Source: Rostrohypoxylon terebratum (taxonomy: Eukaryota > Ascomycota > Sordariomycetes > Xylariales > Hypoxylaceae). Taken from it: DNA of 64,000 nucleotides. The position numbers and the translations under genes were made by a program. Of the stretch, positions 11,178 to 21,797 are shown piece by piece. Below the pieces are notes generated by a model. The model ran no database searches. It worked only from the letters and a program-made list of their open reading frames with translations, and was not told where the DNA came from. The stretch is from contig MU385922.1 of NCBI GenBank assembly GCA_022497145.1, forward strand, positions 1 through 64,000, written 5' to 3'. Each line of letters begins with the position of its first letter. The first letter of the stretch is position 1.

Positions 11178-12241
11178 GCACGGTTACCTCCAGAAGAAGG
11201 CTACCGTTCATCGAGGTACATTGCGTTGGGCTGCGAGGATGCATAGAATAGAGGTTGCACGCGTCGTATACCCGTATACAAATTATAGAAGCATTCAAGC
11301 AATGGTTGTTCCAAGGCTCGGGTGAATGGATTAGTGGACACGCCCTGTTATCCTCCAAGCTAAATAGCTTTTCTTTTTCAACAGCCTACTGACTTTGGGC
11401 ACAATGTCTTGGAACTGGCGATGATGGCCCTACTTCTAGTTGAAAACCATGAGTCTCCGTGGGGAAGCCTTTTTTTATATTACACATTCGATGCCTACTT
11501 ACTTGGGTAGGTCGGATCCCGAGCTATTGACATCTAGATCCAGCCCGTCGAGCGTCATTAATTTCCATACCCGCGCATTATTGCTCGTCTCCGCCAAAAA
11601 AGCAAACGTAGCCCGGGCGAAGCCTTAGAGCCACTTACTATCGCTTATGCTAAAATGACGGAATCCGTCCGCCTATATAGTATTTACATGAGATCGCCCT
11701 GAAATCGTTCGAAATATGTCGAAGAGCAAGGATAAGTGTCCTAAGGTAACAGGTACTAGCCTACTGCGCGTGGCCATCTCCACGCAGACCAGCCCTGGGA
11801 GACAGGCTCAGACAGCTTACTCGGCTCACCGCTTGGCGATGGGACCGGCAATTTCCCAAGTTCCCCACGAAAACCCTTCCGGCGCGTTTCCCGGGTCCCA
11901 TCCAAGCAGCCCTCTCGGCTGGGCCCCATGCAGGTAATACTATTAGCGGTCCCCCGGCTTCTCGTCCTCTGGGCGAGCGAAGCAGGGCGAGTCGGATGAT
12001 GGCTGTGGCGCGCGAAGTAGGATATTAATACGAACTGGCCAGACGCCCTCCCGGCCCTTTACCAATTTGATTAGGGGCGGTCTCAGAAATGAATCAGGCA
12101 ATCAATTGCTCAATAAATAAATACTAACTTAGTAGGTAAACATATCTATCTACCGTGCCCATGTCCCAGGCCGAAGCTTCTTTCATTTACTCCTTCCGCT
12201 TCTCCAGTTTCTCCAGCTATTACTGACTGACGTGACGGATC
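11178..12241. other. Intergenic region upstream of the subtilase gene
   Basis: A GC-rich block at about 11750-12060 contains a 73-codon frame starting at ATG 11716, but it shows no domain and no convincing splice partner. The last 60 bases are pyrimidine-rich and probably form the leader of the protease gene. No RNA gene was recognised. Confidence 0.5.
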
Positions 12242-13688
12242 ATGACGATGATGCTGCACTTGGCGAGATTAGCTCTGGGTTTGTTCGCGATCGCCGGTCC
12301 GGCGCTCGCCGTGCTGGACGTCGATATTCTGGATCTGAAAGATGGCGATTTGATTCCGGGCAGGTATATCGTGAGCCTGAAGCCAGCCGTAGACATAGTA
12401 TCTCACCTCGACTGGTTGCACGGCATCCACAAGCGAAGCCTCGAGCTATGCGCGACGGCAGGGCTGATGAAATCGTTCAGTTTCGCCGGCTTCTCCGCGT
12501 ACACTGGCGAGTTCGATGATTCGGTCATCGGGATGCTCTTGGCCGATGTAAATGTAAATCTTGACCATCTCGAATCTATCATAACAAACGTGTGAACAAG
12601 ACCGCTGACTTACCCCAGGTGCTATCTATAGAGCAAGACAGAGTAGGCAGTATATCAGCCTTGGTTCAGCAGGGCAATGCGCCATGGGGTCTCGAGAGCA
12701 TATCGTCGCGCAACCCGATCACCGACAACAATAAGCGAGGCCATACGTACTCGTATGACAGCACGGCAGGAAACGGTACCTTTGCCTACGTGTTGGATTC
12801 CGGCGTGATGACCAACAACACCCAATTCAACGGCCGCGCCATCAAGGGCTATAACACGTGGAACGACACGGAATCCTTCGACGATCATTACGGCCACGGC
12901 ACCCACGTCGCCGGCACCATCGGCTCCGAGACCTACGGCGTAGCGAAGCAGACGACCATCATCGACGTCAAAGTCGTCAGGAGTGTCGTAAGTCTCCGTT
13001 TCGGACTCCAGATCCCCAGATCTTATCCAAGCTGACGCGGAACGGTGGTAATCTAGGGCTACTCGACCTTATCCCACGTAATCGACGGCATCAACTGGGT
13101 AGTGAACAACGTGACCGGGACGCCCGGGCGAGCAGGCAAATCCGTCATCAACATGAGTTTAGGTAATATCTCCTCCCTTCCCTTCGGCCTTTCTGCCGTC
13201 CCACCCATCCATCTGACACCAAAACCCCAGCCTTCGAAACCTCCTCAACCCTAAACCGCGCCGTCGACGCCGCCACCGCAGCCGGCATCCTCACCGTAGT
13301 CGGCGCCGGCAACGACGGCGCCCTCGCCTCCTCCCGCTCCCCAGCCTCCTCCCGCACCGCCCTAACTGTCGGCGCCGTCTCCGCCAACCGCACCCGCGCC
13401 TCCTTCAGCAACTACGGCTCCGCCGTCGACGTCTTCGCCCCCGGCGTCGACGTCGTCTCCCTCTGGAACCGCGACGGCGTCCAGTCCACCCTCTCCGGCA
13501 CCTCCATGGCCGCCCCCCACGTCGCCGGCCTCGCCCTCTACCTCATCGCCCAAGACTCAAACCTCGACAAGCCCGCCGCCGTCAAGAAGCGCATCGCCCA
13601 GCTCGCCGTCCCCGACGTCGTCCTCAACGCCGGCTACGGCACTCCGAATCTGCTCGCCTTCAACGGCATCTCCGTACCCACCTACTGA
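12242..13688 (+). CDS. Secreted subtilisin-like serine protease (S8A, proteinase K type)
   Basis: Four exons, 12242-12547, 12619-12987, 13057-13162 and 13231-13688, give 412 aa. The order is a signal peptide (residues 1-20, ending ALA), an I9 propeptide inhibitor with the PGRYIVSLK motif ending near the VLSIEQDRVG stretch, then the S8 catalytic domain. The triad is visible: Asp in AYVLDSGV (about residue 162), His in GHGTHVAGT (about 195) and Ser in SGTSMAAPHVAG (about 352). The oxyanion-hole Asn lies in VVGAGNDG. Length matches secreted proteinase K relatives, with no C-terminal extension. It should be an extracellular endopeptidase for nutrient acquisition or host/insect cuticle degradation. 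Intron 1 has a GCTGAC branch point. The last exon is much richer in C than the first, as is common in such genes. Confidence 0.93.
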
Positions 13689-14354
13689 GGGTTGTAACGA
13701 TATTACGAAAGGTTGGGGTGTGTGTGGTTGGATTAGGAAGGTTTTACGGTGGAGATATATAGTATATAGAATAAGTTAGAATGGGTATCAAAAAGTATTC
13801 GTTCTTCTACTAATTACCTTCTTGACTGTATAATTGCTTTAATCTTTAAAGTGTCTCGCACGGAATACAAATGATTTCCAACTTTACCTAGATAGATTAT
13901 AAAAACATTTCGTGCTTATGATTTCATACGACTAGGTATCGATCGCCATGTCACAACACTATGATCAAACATATCGTCACGGGAACGACTGTGGTAGGAA
14001 AGCTTCTGTATTTCTCAACCGAGTATCAAAAGCTGGTGCCCTCGGTATCAACCTAATCCTAGTACAGGCATCGAACCCTCGAATGCCGAAGATGGAACCC
14101 AGGTAAGGAAAAACAATCGTACATGCAAGTCGCGTCCCCCCCGAACCTATTAGCAAGAACTTTTCTGGCCCATTCCGTGCCATGCCCCCGCCAGATAAAA
14201 CGAGAGTAAACGGTACCCTCAATCATTCATTAGAGTAGAGAAAGTATCAACTCATCAGGAGGCGCGCGGTCTAACCACTGCCACACCGTTAAGCTTTAAC
14301 CCGCATTCTGCATCCAGGCCGGTTACGTCTGCGATTCTGCGGACTACGTGATGC
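13689..14354. other. Convergent 3' regions of protease and Def1-like genes
   Basis: This spacer lies between two stop codons facing each other. It is AT-rich at first (13740-13960). A TCGAACCC stretch near 14071 looks like part of a tRNA T-arm on the minus strand, but the flanking bases do not form the stem. No gene was found. Confidence 0.55.
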
Positions 14355-17300
14355 CTAATGGTAGTTGCCGCCCCAACCACCCTGTTGTTGACGGCCGTAG
14401 TAATTTCCGAAGGCTTGGTTACCTCCGTAGCCGCCGTATGGCGCGTTGCCATGCCCCTGTCCGGCCGTGCCACCAATACCATAGCTACCCGCAGATTGGT
14501 TTCCGTGTAGGCCGCCGTGGCTTAAGTGACTGGGATATCCGCCGTAGCCACCCATGCCCTGCTGAGCGGATTGAGGGGGCGGAAGGCCAGACCCTGCGGG
14601 TGTAGTGTTCGTAGCGGATCCTGGACGTGCGGCAGCTGCGAGCGAAGGACTAGGACCGCCGGCAGCCTTTGCGTCGCCGTATGGCTTTAGGTCGTCATTG
14701 CCAGTTGTGGTACTCGATGCTTGCACGTTGGGCGAGTTGAATGATTGACCAGCCTGCGAAGGGTAGCCTGATCCACGTCCGAATGTATCATGCATCCCGC
14801 CGAAGCCACTGGTACCAAGGCTGCCGGGTGCACCCGACTGAGCGGAGCCTGCACGACCGTAGTTATCGATGCTAGAACCTAGACCGCTCTCACGAGCCCC
14901 GAGAGTCGATTGGCCAAAGCCACTGGTTGCAGGCGACGAGGCGTGATCGTAAGGGCCTTGTGGAGACATGCCGTACTGATGAGGCTGTCCATACAACCCA
15001 CCCTTACCATAGGGACCACCGCCGTAGCCGCCCTGTCCATAACCACCACCATACTGGCTCATGTATTGAGCATAATAAGGACTAGAATAATATGGATGAG
15101 AGTAGGGGTACTGGTTATTATGTGGCTGTTGGTGAAGATTAGATTGAGGCTGGTTCGTTTGACCAGCTGCCTGCTGACCCGCTTGTCCGATAGGGTTTGG
15201 GGTGTTGTGGCCGCTGTTATGAGATTCAGCGGTTGCAGCAGCGCCATACCTGGTCTGCTGAGCACCACTCTGAGGATACTGACTCAGGTTATCGTTCTGA
15301 CTAGCATTGTAGCCACCAAAGCCACGGTTCGGGGCGTTGGGGGTCTCATGATGGTTTTGGCCACCGTGCTGCTGTCCGTACTGCTGGCCGTAGAAGTTAT
15401 TGTAAGAGTTTCGGCCCTGTGGGTCAGCAGTATAGTACGACGAATATTCACCTGGAGCAGAACTGAATGCGCCAGTAGTAGGAGGCCCTGCCGTTTGCGT
15501 GGTCGGTGTCGGGAAGCTGTCGAGTCCGGCCGAGGTAGTTGCTGTCTGTTGACCAAACGTATCGTACGGCTTCTGCGGGAAGCCAGCCGGTTCCTGCGCG
15601 TTAGTTTGACCGAATCGACCGAACTGTTGGTTGTTGGCAGGCGCTTGAGGCGCTACATGATGATTAGTTTGGTATTGGTATTGGTATTGGTATTGGGGGT
15701 ATTGAGGATATTGCGACATACGCTGAGCTGTGGTAGCAGCCGGGCCAGTTGGAGGAGCTACGGACGTCGCTAGAAAACGGTCAGTAGGTGCGTTGATCAT
15801 GTAGAGGATTTTGTAAGGTATTGTACCGGCTGTGCCAGGTGCCGGAGGCAGTGAGGTAGCCGGCTTCTGGGCAGGAGGGAACGCTTCGGGCACAGCAGCT
15901 GGTTGAGACACCGGAGGTAACGAAGCGCGAGGAACAGCTACGGGCGATTCGGGAGGTGGCTGAGTTCTAGTTTCGGGATCCTCACGGTCGCCATCAATGT
16001 CCTCTTCTCCACCATTCAAACTGAAGGCGCCAAATTGGACAGCCGTTCGGTCAACCTCGCGGTTACCGGGCATGCGAACCGCCTCTTCTTGTTCTAGAAG
16101 ACGCTTCTGATAACTAGGCATACGTGGAGCAGGACGTTCGGTCGCCTTAATCGCCGTAGTTGCAAAACCACTAGCAGCAGGTCGAGGGGTTTGGTGTTGG
16201 GCTTGCGAGGCAGAGAGGGGAGTAGCTGATGCACTTGGCTGGGGCTGTCTTGGGTCCCACGAATCGGCTGTAGTGCTCGCGACAGTGTTAGTGGCTGGAG
16301 GGTTGGAGGCGTCGGGGAGTTGTTCAAGGTTAGTTCGAGTCAAGTCGTCTTCGGGAGGGGGTAGTGCCACTTCAGGCTCAACTACCTTGGGAGGCTCTAC
16401 GACGGGAGGTTGCTCGACAACTTCCTTAGGTGCCTCCTCAACAGCAGGTGCAGGCTGGGGCTCAGGTTCGGGTTCAGGAGCAGCAGGTTCGACAGGTGGG
16501 AGTGGTTCGAGAGGTTCGGCGGGCTTAGGAGCGGGGGCTTCCTTCGGCCTGGGGATTGGTTTCGGGGCCGTTGACTGTCGAAGCATGCTGGCCCAGGTCT
16601 TCTGCGTGTTCTGAGGGATCACGGTAGGCTTCGCGGGAGCAGAATCGGTTTTCGATGTAGTAGTGGCGGTGGTGGTGGCAGTGGCAGGGGTGGCAGGGGT
16701 GGCAGGAGTAGGAGTCGTAACGTTTTCGGTGGTAGATTCAGTTGTTCCCCAGGCAGAAGTAGTGGCAGTGTCTTGGTTCGAAGTAGTAGTCTTCCAATCG
16801 GTAGATTCTTCAGTTGGTACAGAGAGCTGCTGATTGTCCTTAGATTGGTGACCGTTAGTGGGAGGGTGAGCAGTGGCTCGACCTCGACCAGCGCCTCGGC
16901 CTCTCTCACCACCACGAGCACGACCACCACGAAGATCAGAACGGCCACCGCGAACGGGTCTGCCGTTGCCAGAATCGGTTGCGGATAGAGGCTCCTTGGC
17001 CTTAGGACGAACGGTGGTCTTCTTCGGCTTCGATACTTCGCCCCATTGAGAGATGGTACCTATCAGAGATGTTGTATTAGCAATGTGAAACAAGGCGGCA
17101 AGGGAGAGTAATGAAGGGTTAAAAAAGTATGTAGAGGGACGGTGTAGTGGGAAAAAAAAAAGAATAACATACCATCTGAAATTCGCGTAGCAGCGACTTC
17201 AACATCACCATCCGTCTCCTTGAGTGCGTAAAGGATATCGGCATCAGACCAGTCGGGGAAGAGCTCTTTGATGGTGTCGAGCTTTGTGCCATACTGTTTT

Positions 17301-17473
17301 CTCAGTTGGAAAACATCACCATCATCGTCTAGACTGGGCGCATCTAAAGTGGACTTGTCGCCATTTGTACGTCGATTCACAGGACCGCGGCTACCAAAGC
17401 CTCCTCTACCACCTCGGCCACCACCTCTTCCACGAGAGGACGGTGCCTGGGATCGGGCCTGAACCTCAGCCAT
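14355..17473 (-). CDS. DEF1: CUE-domain, Gln-rich protein; RNA polymerase II degradation factor Def1-like
   Basis: Two exons on the minus strand, 17473-17173 and 17059-14355, give 1001 aa. The intron has a GTATGT donor and a CTAAT branch point. Residues 1-35 are RGG-rich. A CUE ubiquitin-binding domain follows (about 60-100: KLDTIKELFPDW, then ILYALKETDGDVEVAATRI). The remaining 900 residues are low-complexity: RGG again, Pro/Thr/Ala-rich, a Pro-Glu-rich stretch around 200-260, a run of QY repeats near 475, and a Gln/Gly/Tyr-rich C-terminus ending in a GGY/YGG-type tail. This order matches Def1, which in yeast promotes ubiquitylation and turnover of stalled RNA polymerase II and is processed by the proteasome at its Q-rich part. 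Symbol given by architecture; low-complexity regions cannot confirm orthology. Confidence 0.8.
15671..15702 (-). repeat. Hexanucleotide repeat inside the Def1-like gene
   Basis: A tandem TATTGG/TTGGTA run on the plus strand encodes the alternating Gln-Tyr repeat of the minus-strand protein. It is a likely site of length variation between strains. Confidence 0.75.
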
Positions 17474-20120
17474 TTCTTAGGATTGGTTAGGCTGTGTGAA
17501 AAAAAAAGAAATAGAAAAACGAGGAGATTATTCCCTTCTTAGAAGGGTTTTTCAATGGTAGCAGTCAAATCTGCGACTACGTCGACTCTGTAGGTGCTAG
17601 AAATGAGGCAGGAGGAGAGTAGGTGTTGAGGTGACGAAGGTTATGTTGGATGACGAGAGAGTGGGTTGGTTCCAGGTTGGTTGTGGTTGGATAGTGGATG
17701 GTTGGATGGTGGATGGTGGATTTGGGAGGAAGGAGGTTTAAGAACGAACTAGGGTGGCGCGTGTGGCACTGTATTTTGCGATCGATTTCAACCTTCTACC
17801 TAGGACCTAGGTAGAGACAAGGCTGACAGTGCCAGATTTTGTCAATAAAAAAAGTTGATGTTGACGCGCAGCGTGAGGAGGAATTGGCCAATTGTCTAAG
17901 GACAATGGCAATCGGGTGTTAAAAAAGAGGAAGAGCTTCAATATAGTGGAAAATGTTTGATTATTCTCGTGCTTTGGGATTTTGTAGTTTGTAGTACGTG
18001 AGTGTTAAGAACCTGAATACAATTCCAGAGCTTTTGCAGCAAAAAAAGAAAGTGGACTGGTTGACTGACTGACTGACTGGCAGAACTGGATGAAATGTGG
18101 ATCCTATGAAGGCTTTTTCGGCTGTTGGAATATCTGATAGTCCAGGCTAAGCAGCACTGGGCTGGCAGGCTGGGCACTTGTCAACTTTAAGCTGGGCTAA
18201 GTTAACCTTGGAACTGTGCACTTTACAACCCGCGCTTGCAACTTGGGGGCACTGGAACACTGTCTATTGAACACTTAACGAGAATGCGCCGGTCCAAATC
18301 GGGCATCCGTACCTACCTTATGCGTGTCCAAGTACGTACCTGTCCTGAATACTTTACATCTGGCTGACAAGTTAAAAACTTAAGGTAGGGATCTTACCCC
18401 ATGGTACCCACTCTTCGCCTTTTTTCTATTGCGATCATTGGCTAACCACCTGGGTGGAACTGTGTAGAGGCACGTGCGAGTCAGTGTCTACCATCTGTCT
18501 AGGTACGTACCTATTAACGGTATGGGGAAGCTTGACCTACATAGCTACCTAGTAGATTTTAAGGGCAGTCGCTGAGGTAACTGCGATCGATCTGCGCGCT
18601 TTGCACTGGACGAGTGCGGAATCAACCAAATACAACACTGTATCACTCACTGTCCGTTTTTGTACTCTTTTATTTTATATTCTTGAAATATTTCACATCC
18701 ACGGTGTCAAAAAATTTGGAATGTTTCTATACAGTACGTGCCTAGTAAATTTTGACGAATAAATTCAAATGAGCTTAGAATTACTCATAAAAGTGCACTT
18801 CTTGTTTGCTAATTAAAAGACCCGTTAGGACATCTGCGAGTACCTATCTGGATACGTGCATCCATAGTACCTACATAAAGCCACAGGTAATACTACTACC
18901 TAGTACCTAGTAGCTTTGGAATTTACAAAGATTGTGTTAAAAAAATCTCTACTATGTAGGTATGTACCTTACCTAGGTACCGATTTCATCTTTCCGGACG
19001 GTCGAGGGAGGTTAAACAGTTAGTTACCTACCTACCTTCCTAGAGCACAACGCTTGAATGACTTACAAACCCGGCATGTAAGTGCCGCAATCAGAGTAAA
19101 TCACTGCATATGTCGCCAACTAGGTGTTGTCTTTGCTTATTATTGGCTAATCATTTGTCCTTTCTAAACATCTGGGCACCTAATACTGTCTGAAGTCGTT
19201 GTTACCCTTGACTCCTTACCTGAGCTATTGAAATCTTAGAGGACATTTAGAACATACATACCATACATACATAGGTCCAGGACTCCAGGGTATATTTGCA
19301 ACGGGGACTTTTAGGGATCTCAGGGATTTCTAGGAGTGACCCCTTGTGTTTTGCAAGGCGACTAGAGGCATGTACCCAGGTAGAGTGTACGATCATTGCC
19401 TGACTCAGTCGTAAGACGAGTCCGTCACATCATAGTGTTGTCCATCTTATCTTACATGACATAGTAAACCTATGTACTAGTACGAGATTCCCGAGTTCCA
19501 TACCTAATTATCTACAGTGCTTTTGGAGCTGGAGATGGACATGCTGGCTTGCTGCTTTGTCGCTTTGTCGTAACATCCATCCATATCACCAACTAAAATA
19601 GATAGCTTGAGAGAAAATCAAGAGTTTAGATGGAAGTACCTCCGGTTCAAGTTCCCCGATGTAGGTACCGATTTCGTGCAAGGCGACGCCAAAAGCGGCT
19701 TAGTTCCAAAGGCTTGACGAATAAGAAAGTGCGTATCCCGGACCACACCTTCACACCTTCCGGGTCCAAAATTCGCTCTATGATTGGTCGGTACTTGGAT
19801 ACATCGATATCAATCAGATGTTGCACCACTCTAGCGGCTGCTCAATTACTCTACCGTGACCTCATTCACCATTCAATTAGCAACGGCAACGTGGATGGCT
19901 ACACAAGCGAAGCCTGAAAGGTTACAAAGTCGCTCGCTGTGGCGCTTAACTCCTGCATAATTGGTTCGATTAATCTCCCTTCTTACAAGCAGCAGAGGTA
20001 CAGGTACCCGGGAAGTCAACCAGCTTGAATCGTGAATGTCCCCGCAGTATTGAACCCGAGCCTCGTCATCGTCACCATTACCGGCGCCAACACCGCCAAC
20101 GCCGTCACAAGCCACACAAG
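17474..20120. other. Long AT-rich intergenic region
   Basis: The left end holds the promoter and leader of the Def1-like gene. A CTACCTAGG-A-CCTAGGTAG inverted repeat is at 17796-17814 and a short GACT tandem repeat at 18063-18078. From 18300 to 19300 the DNA is AT-rich with many GTACCTA-type words. A 95-codon frame at 19630-19917 lacks domain or splice support. The last 100 bases form the probable leader of the next gene, whose frame is open upstream to 20025. Confidence 0.55.
17796..17814. repeat. CCTAGG-core inverted repeat
   Basis: Nine-base arms CTACCTAGG and CCTAGGTAG match exactly around a single A. It belongs to the dispersed CCTAGG motif family seen through the spacers of this window. 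Confidence 0.7.
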
Positions 20121-21374
20121 ATGGTCGCCCGAACCACTTCGCTCAAGTCCCTCAAGAACTTCCTCCCTCCGATACACCACCCCCTACCGTTGAATAATCG
20201 CGAATCCCGCCAACTGCTCGAATCGATCACGACCTCCTTCCGAAAGAACCTCGACAAGGAACACCCGTGGGAGACCAGCAAAGAGGAGCCGATATGGCAG
20301 AAGACCGCACACCTAAAACAACAAGACCGGCCCCTCCTTAAGCCCGCGCCTACCGCCGCTACTCCGAACCGTCCCACAGAGAGACATCTGCACGCGATCC
20401 TCTCCCACCCCCTCTTCACCCACCAAGAACGCACGCAGCCAGCCGCCGCCCTCGACCCGTTCCACGTCTTCGACACGGCCGTCTCTCGGGGTCTGATGAC
20501 CCCGCGCCGCGCCGCCGGATTCCTCGCCAAAGTCTGGACGCAGCTCGTAGCCGAAGGCGTTGACGTCAAGCAAGCCATGGCGCAGTCCGGCGCCGGGCTG
20601 CGCGTCGTGCAATGGATGCGCACGTCCGGCCTAGAAAACAACCTACGCTCCCTCTCGAAAATAGACACCCCCTTCTTCGCGAACCTGATCCCCTTCATGT
20701 ACGCCGAGGGTCTCGAGGAGCTAGTCTGGACATGGGTGGCGCGCCTAGGAGCAGAGAAAGAGATCGAAGTGGCCTCGAGCAACTCCCCCACAGCCCTATT
20801 CCGCCTTTTGCAGGCCATAAGCAAAGAGAAAGAGGGTTCGCACGCGGGGATGCACGGCCTGGACGATTCCTACAAGGCGCTGGTCCACGCGTACGACATC
20901 CTCCGGCCGGACGAGAACAAGGCCGTATTCGGCAGCTACAAGAAGGCCTGGCGGGACCTATCCTGGCAGTCCACGGTGCTCGCCTCGCAGTACCTGAAGC
21001 CTTCGGCCCCCACCTTCGACGCCTTCGTCGACGTCGGACGCTCGCTCCGGGCGCCGATAGATATCGCGCATCTGGAACTCCACCACCCGCTAACGCCAGA
21101 CCACACCGCCGCCGTGCAGTTCATGCATGAGAAGATAAACGAAGCGGACCGGATAAAGAACTTCCCGATATACCGGACGCGGCTTGTTTGCTTGGCCTTG
21201 GATACGGCGGATCGGCTGAAGGAGGTCGGGGATGTTGAGGAGGTATCCTGGATCGAGCGACTGCTTACGAAGCTAGGCAATGATATAAACTCCGGCTTCT
21301 CTAGTATCCTCAACGCGCAAGATGGGGATGGCCCAGCAGGCGCGGATCCTCGTGGTTCGGGGGCTTTGATATGA
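20121..21374 (+). CDS. Uncharacterised protein, possibly mitochondrial
   Basis: A single-exon frame of 417 aa from ATG 20121; the frame extends upstream to 20025 but with only Arg/His-rich text. I do not recognise a named domain. The N-terminus (MVARTTSLKSLKNFL) is basic, Ser/Leu-rich and lacks acids, as in mitochondrial targeting signals. The body is mostly helical in character, with long runs such as FHVFDTAVSRGLMTPRRAAGFLAKVWTQLV and WVARLGAEKEIEV, which resembles helical-repeat (PPR-like) proteins of fungal mitochondria, but no clear repeat register is visible. High GC3 and an uninterrupted 1.25-kb frame make it a real gene. The Ala/Gly-rich last 20 residues are probably disordered. A mitochondrial location is inference from the first 15 residues only. 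Confidence 0.78.
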   Translation: MVARTTSLKSLKNFLPPIHHPLPLNNRESRQLLESITTSFRKNLDKEHPWETSKEEPIWQKTAHLKQQDRPLLKPAPTAATPNRPTERHLHAILSHPLFTHQERTQPAAALDPFHVFDTAVSRGLMTPRRAAGFLAKVWTQLVAEGVDVKQAMAQSGAGLRVVQWMRTSGLENNLRSLSKIDTPFFANLIPFMYAEGLEELVWTWVARLGAEKEIEVASSNSPTALFRLLQAISKEKEGSHAGMHGLDDSYKALVHAYDILRPDENKAVFGSYKKAWRDLSWQSTVLASQYLKPSAPTFDAFVDVGRSLRAPIDIAHLELHHPLTPDHTAAVQFMHEKINEADRIKNFPIYRTRLVCLALDTADRLKEVGDVEEVSWIERLLTKLGNDINSGFSSILNAQDGDGPAGADPRGSGALI

Positions 21375-21797
21375 ATTGCATTTTACATCATGAAGATAAC
21401 TAGAGCGTCGGGCGGGCTTATATGGCATGGTTTGGGTTATGATATCCGGTTTGAGCTGGCGTTTACGACGGATTGAGTAGATACTCATCAAATTAAGTTG
21501 AAAATAAAGTATATATCAATCATAAGCACGGCCCTACGGCGTAATTGTGAAATCTAGGATTTTCTTCGTATAAAAAAAGTATGATAGTACCTATTTCATC
21601 TCATCCCTACCCAAAATTATCATTAAATCATATAAACTCTTGTATTTATACTGAGAAATACCAATATATAGCTAGGTATCGTATCCCTTCATTATCATCC
21701 ACTAAAATAACACGAACGAAAATCAAGGGTATCGTACAAGCTAGTACCTATCCATCATCTCTCATACATCCATAATCATATCACAGACCCTCCCTCC
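21375..21797. other. Convergent spacer
   Basis: AT-rich 3' flanks of the unrecognised protein gene (+) and the kelch gene (-). No gene or structured element was seen. Confidence 0.55.

Noticed and set aside
14060..14100. tRNA T-arm-like TCGAACCC on the minus strand
   Set aside because: The flanking bases do not form the T stem and no acceptor or anticodon arm can be found.
14910..15773. A 287-codon plus-strand frame inside the Def1-like gene
   Set aside because: It is the antisense of a long low-complexity coding region; the frame has no domain and only mirrors the Gln/Gly/Tyr codon pattern.
19630..19917. A 95-codon plus-strand frame in the 17.5-20.1 kb spacer
   Set aside because: Random-looking composition and no homologous features visible.
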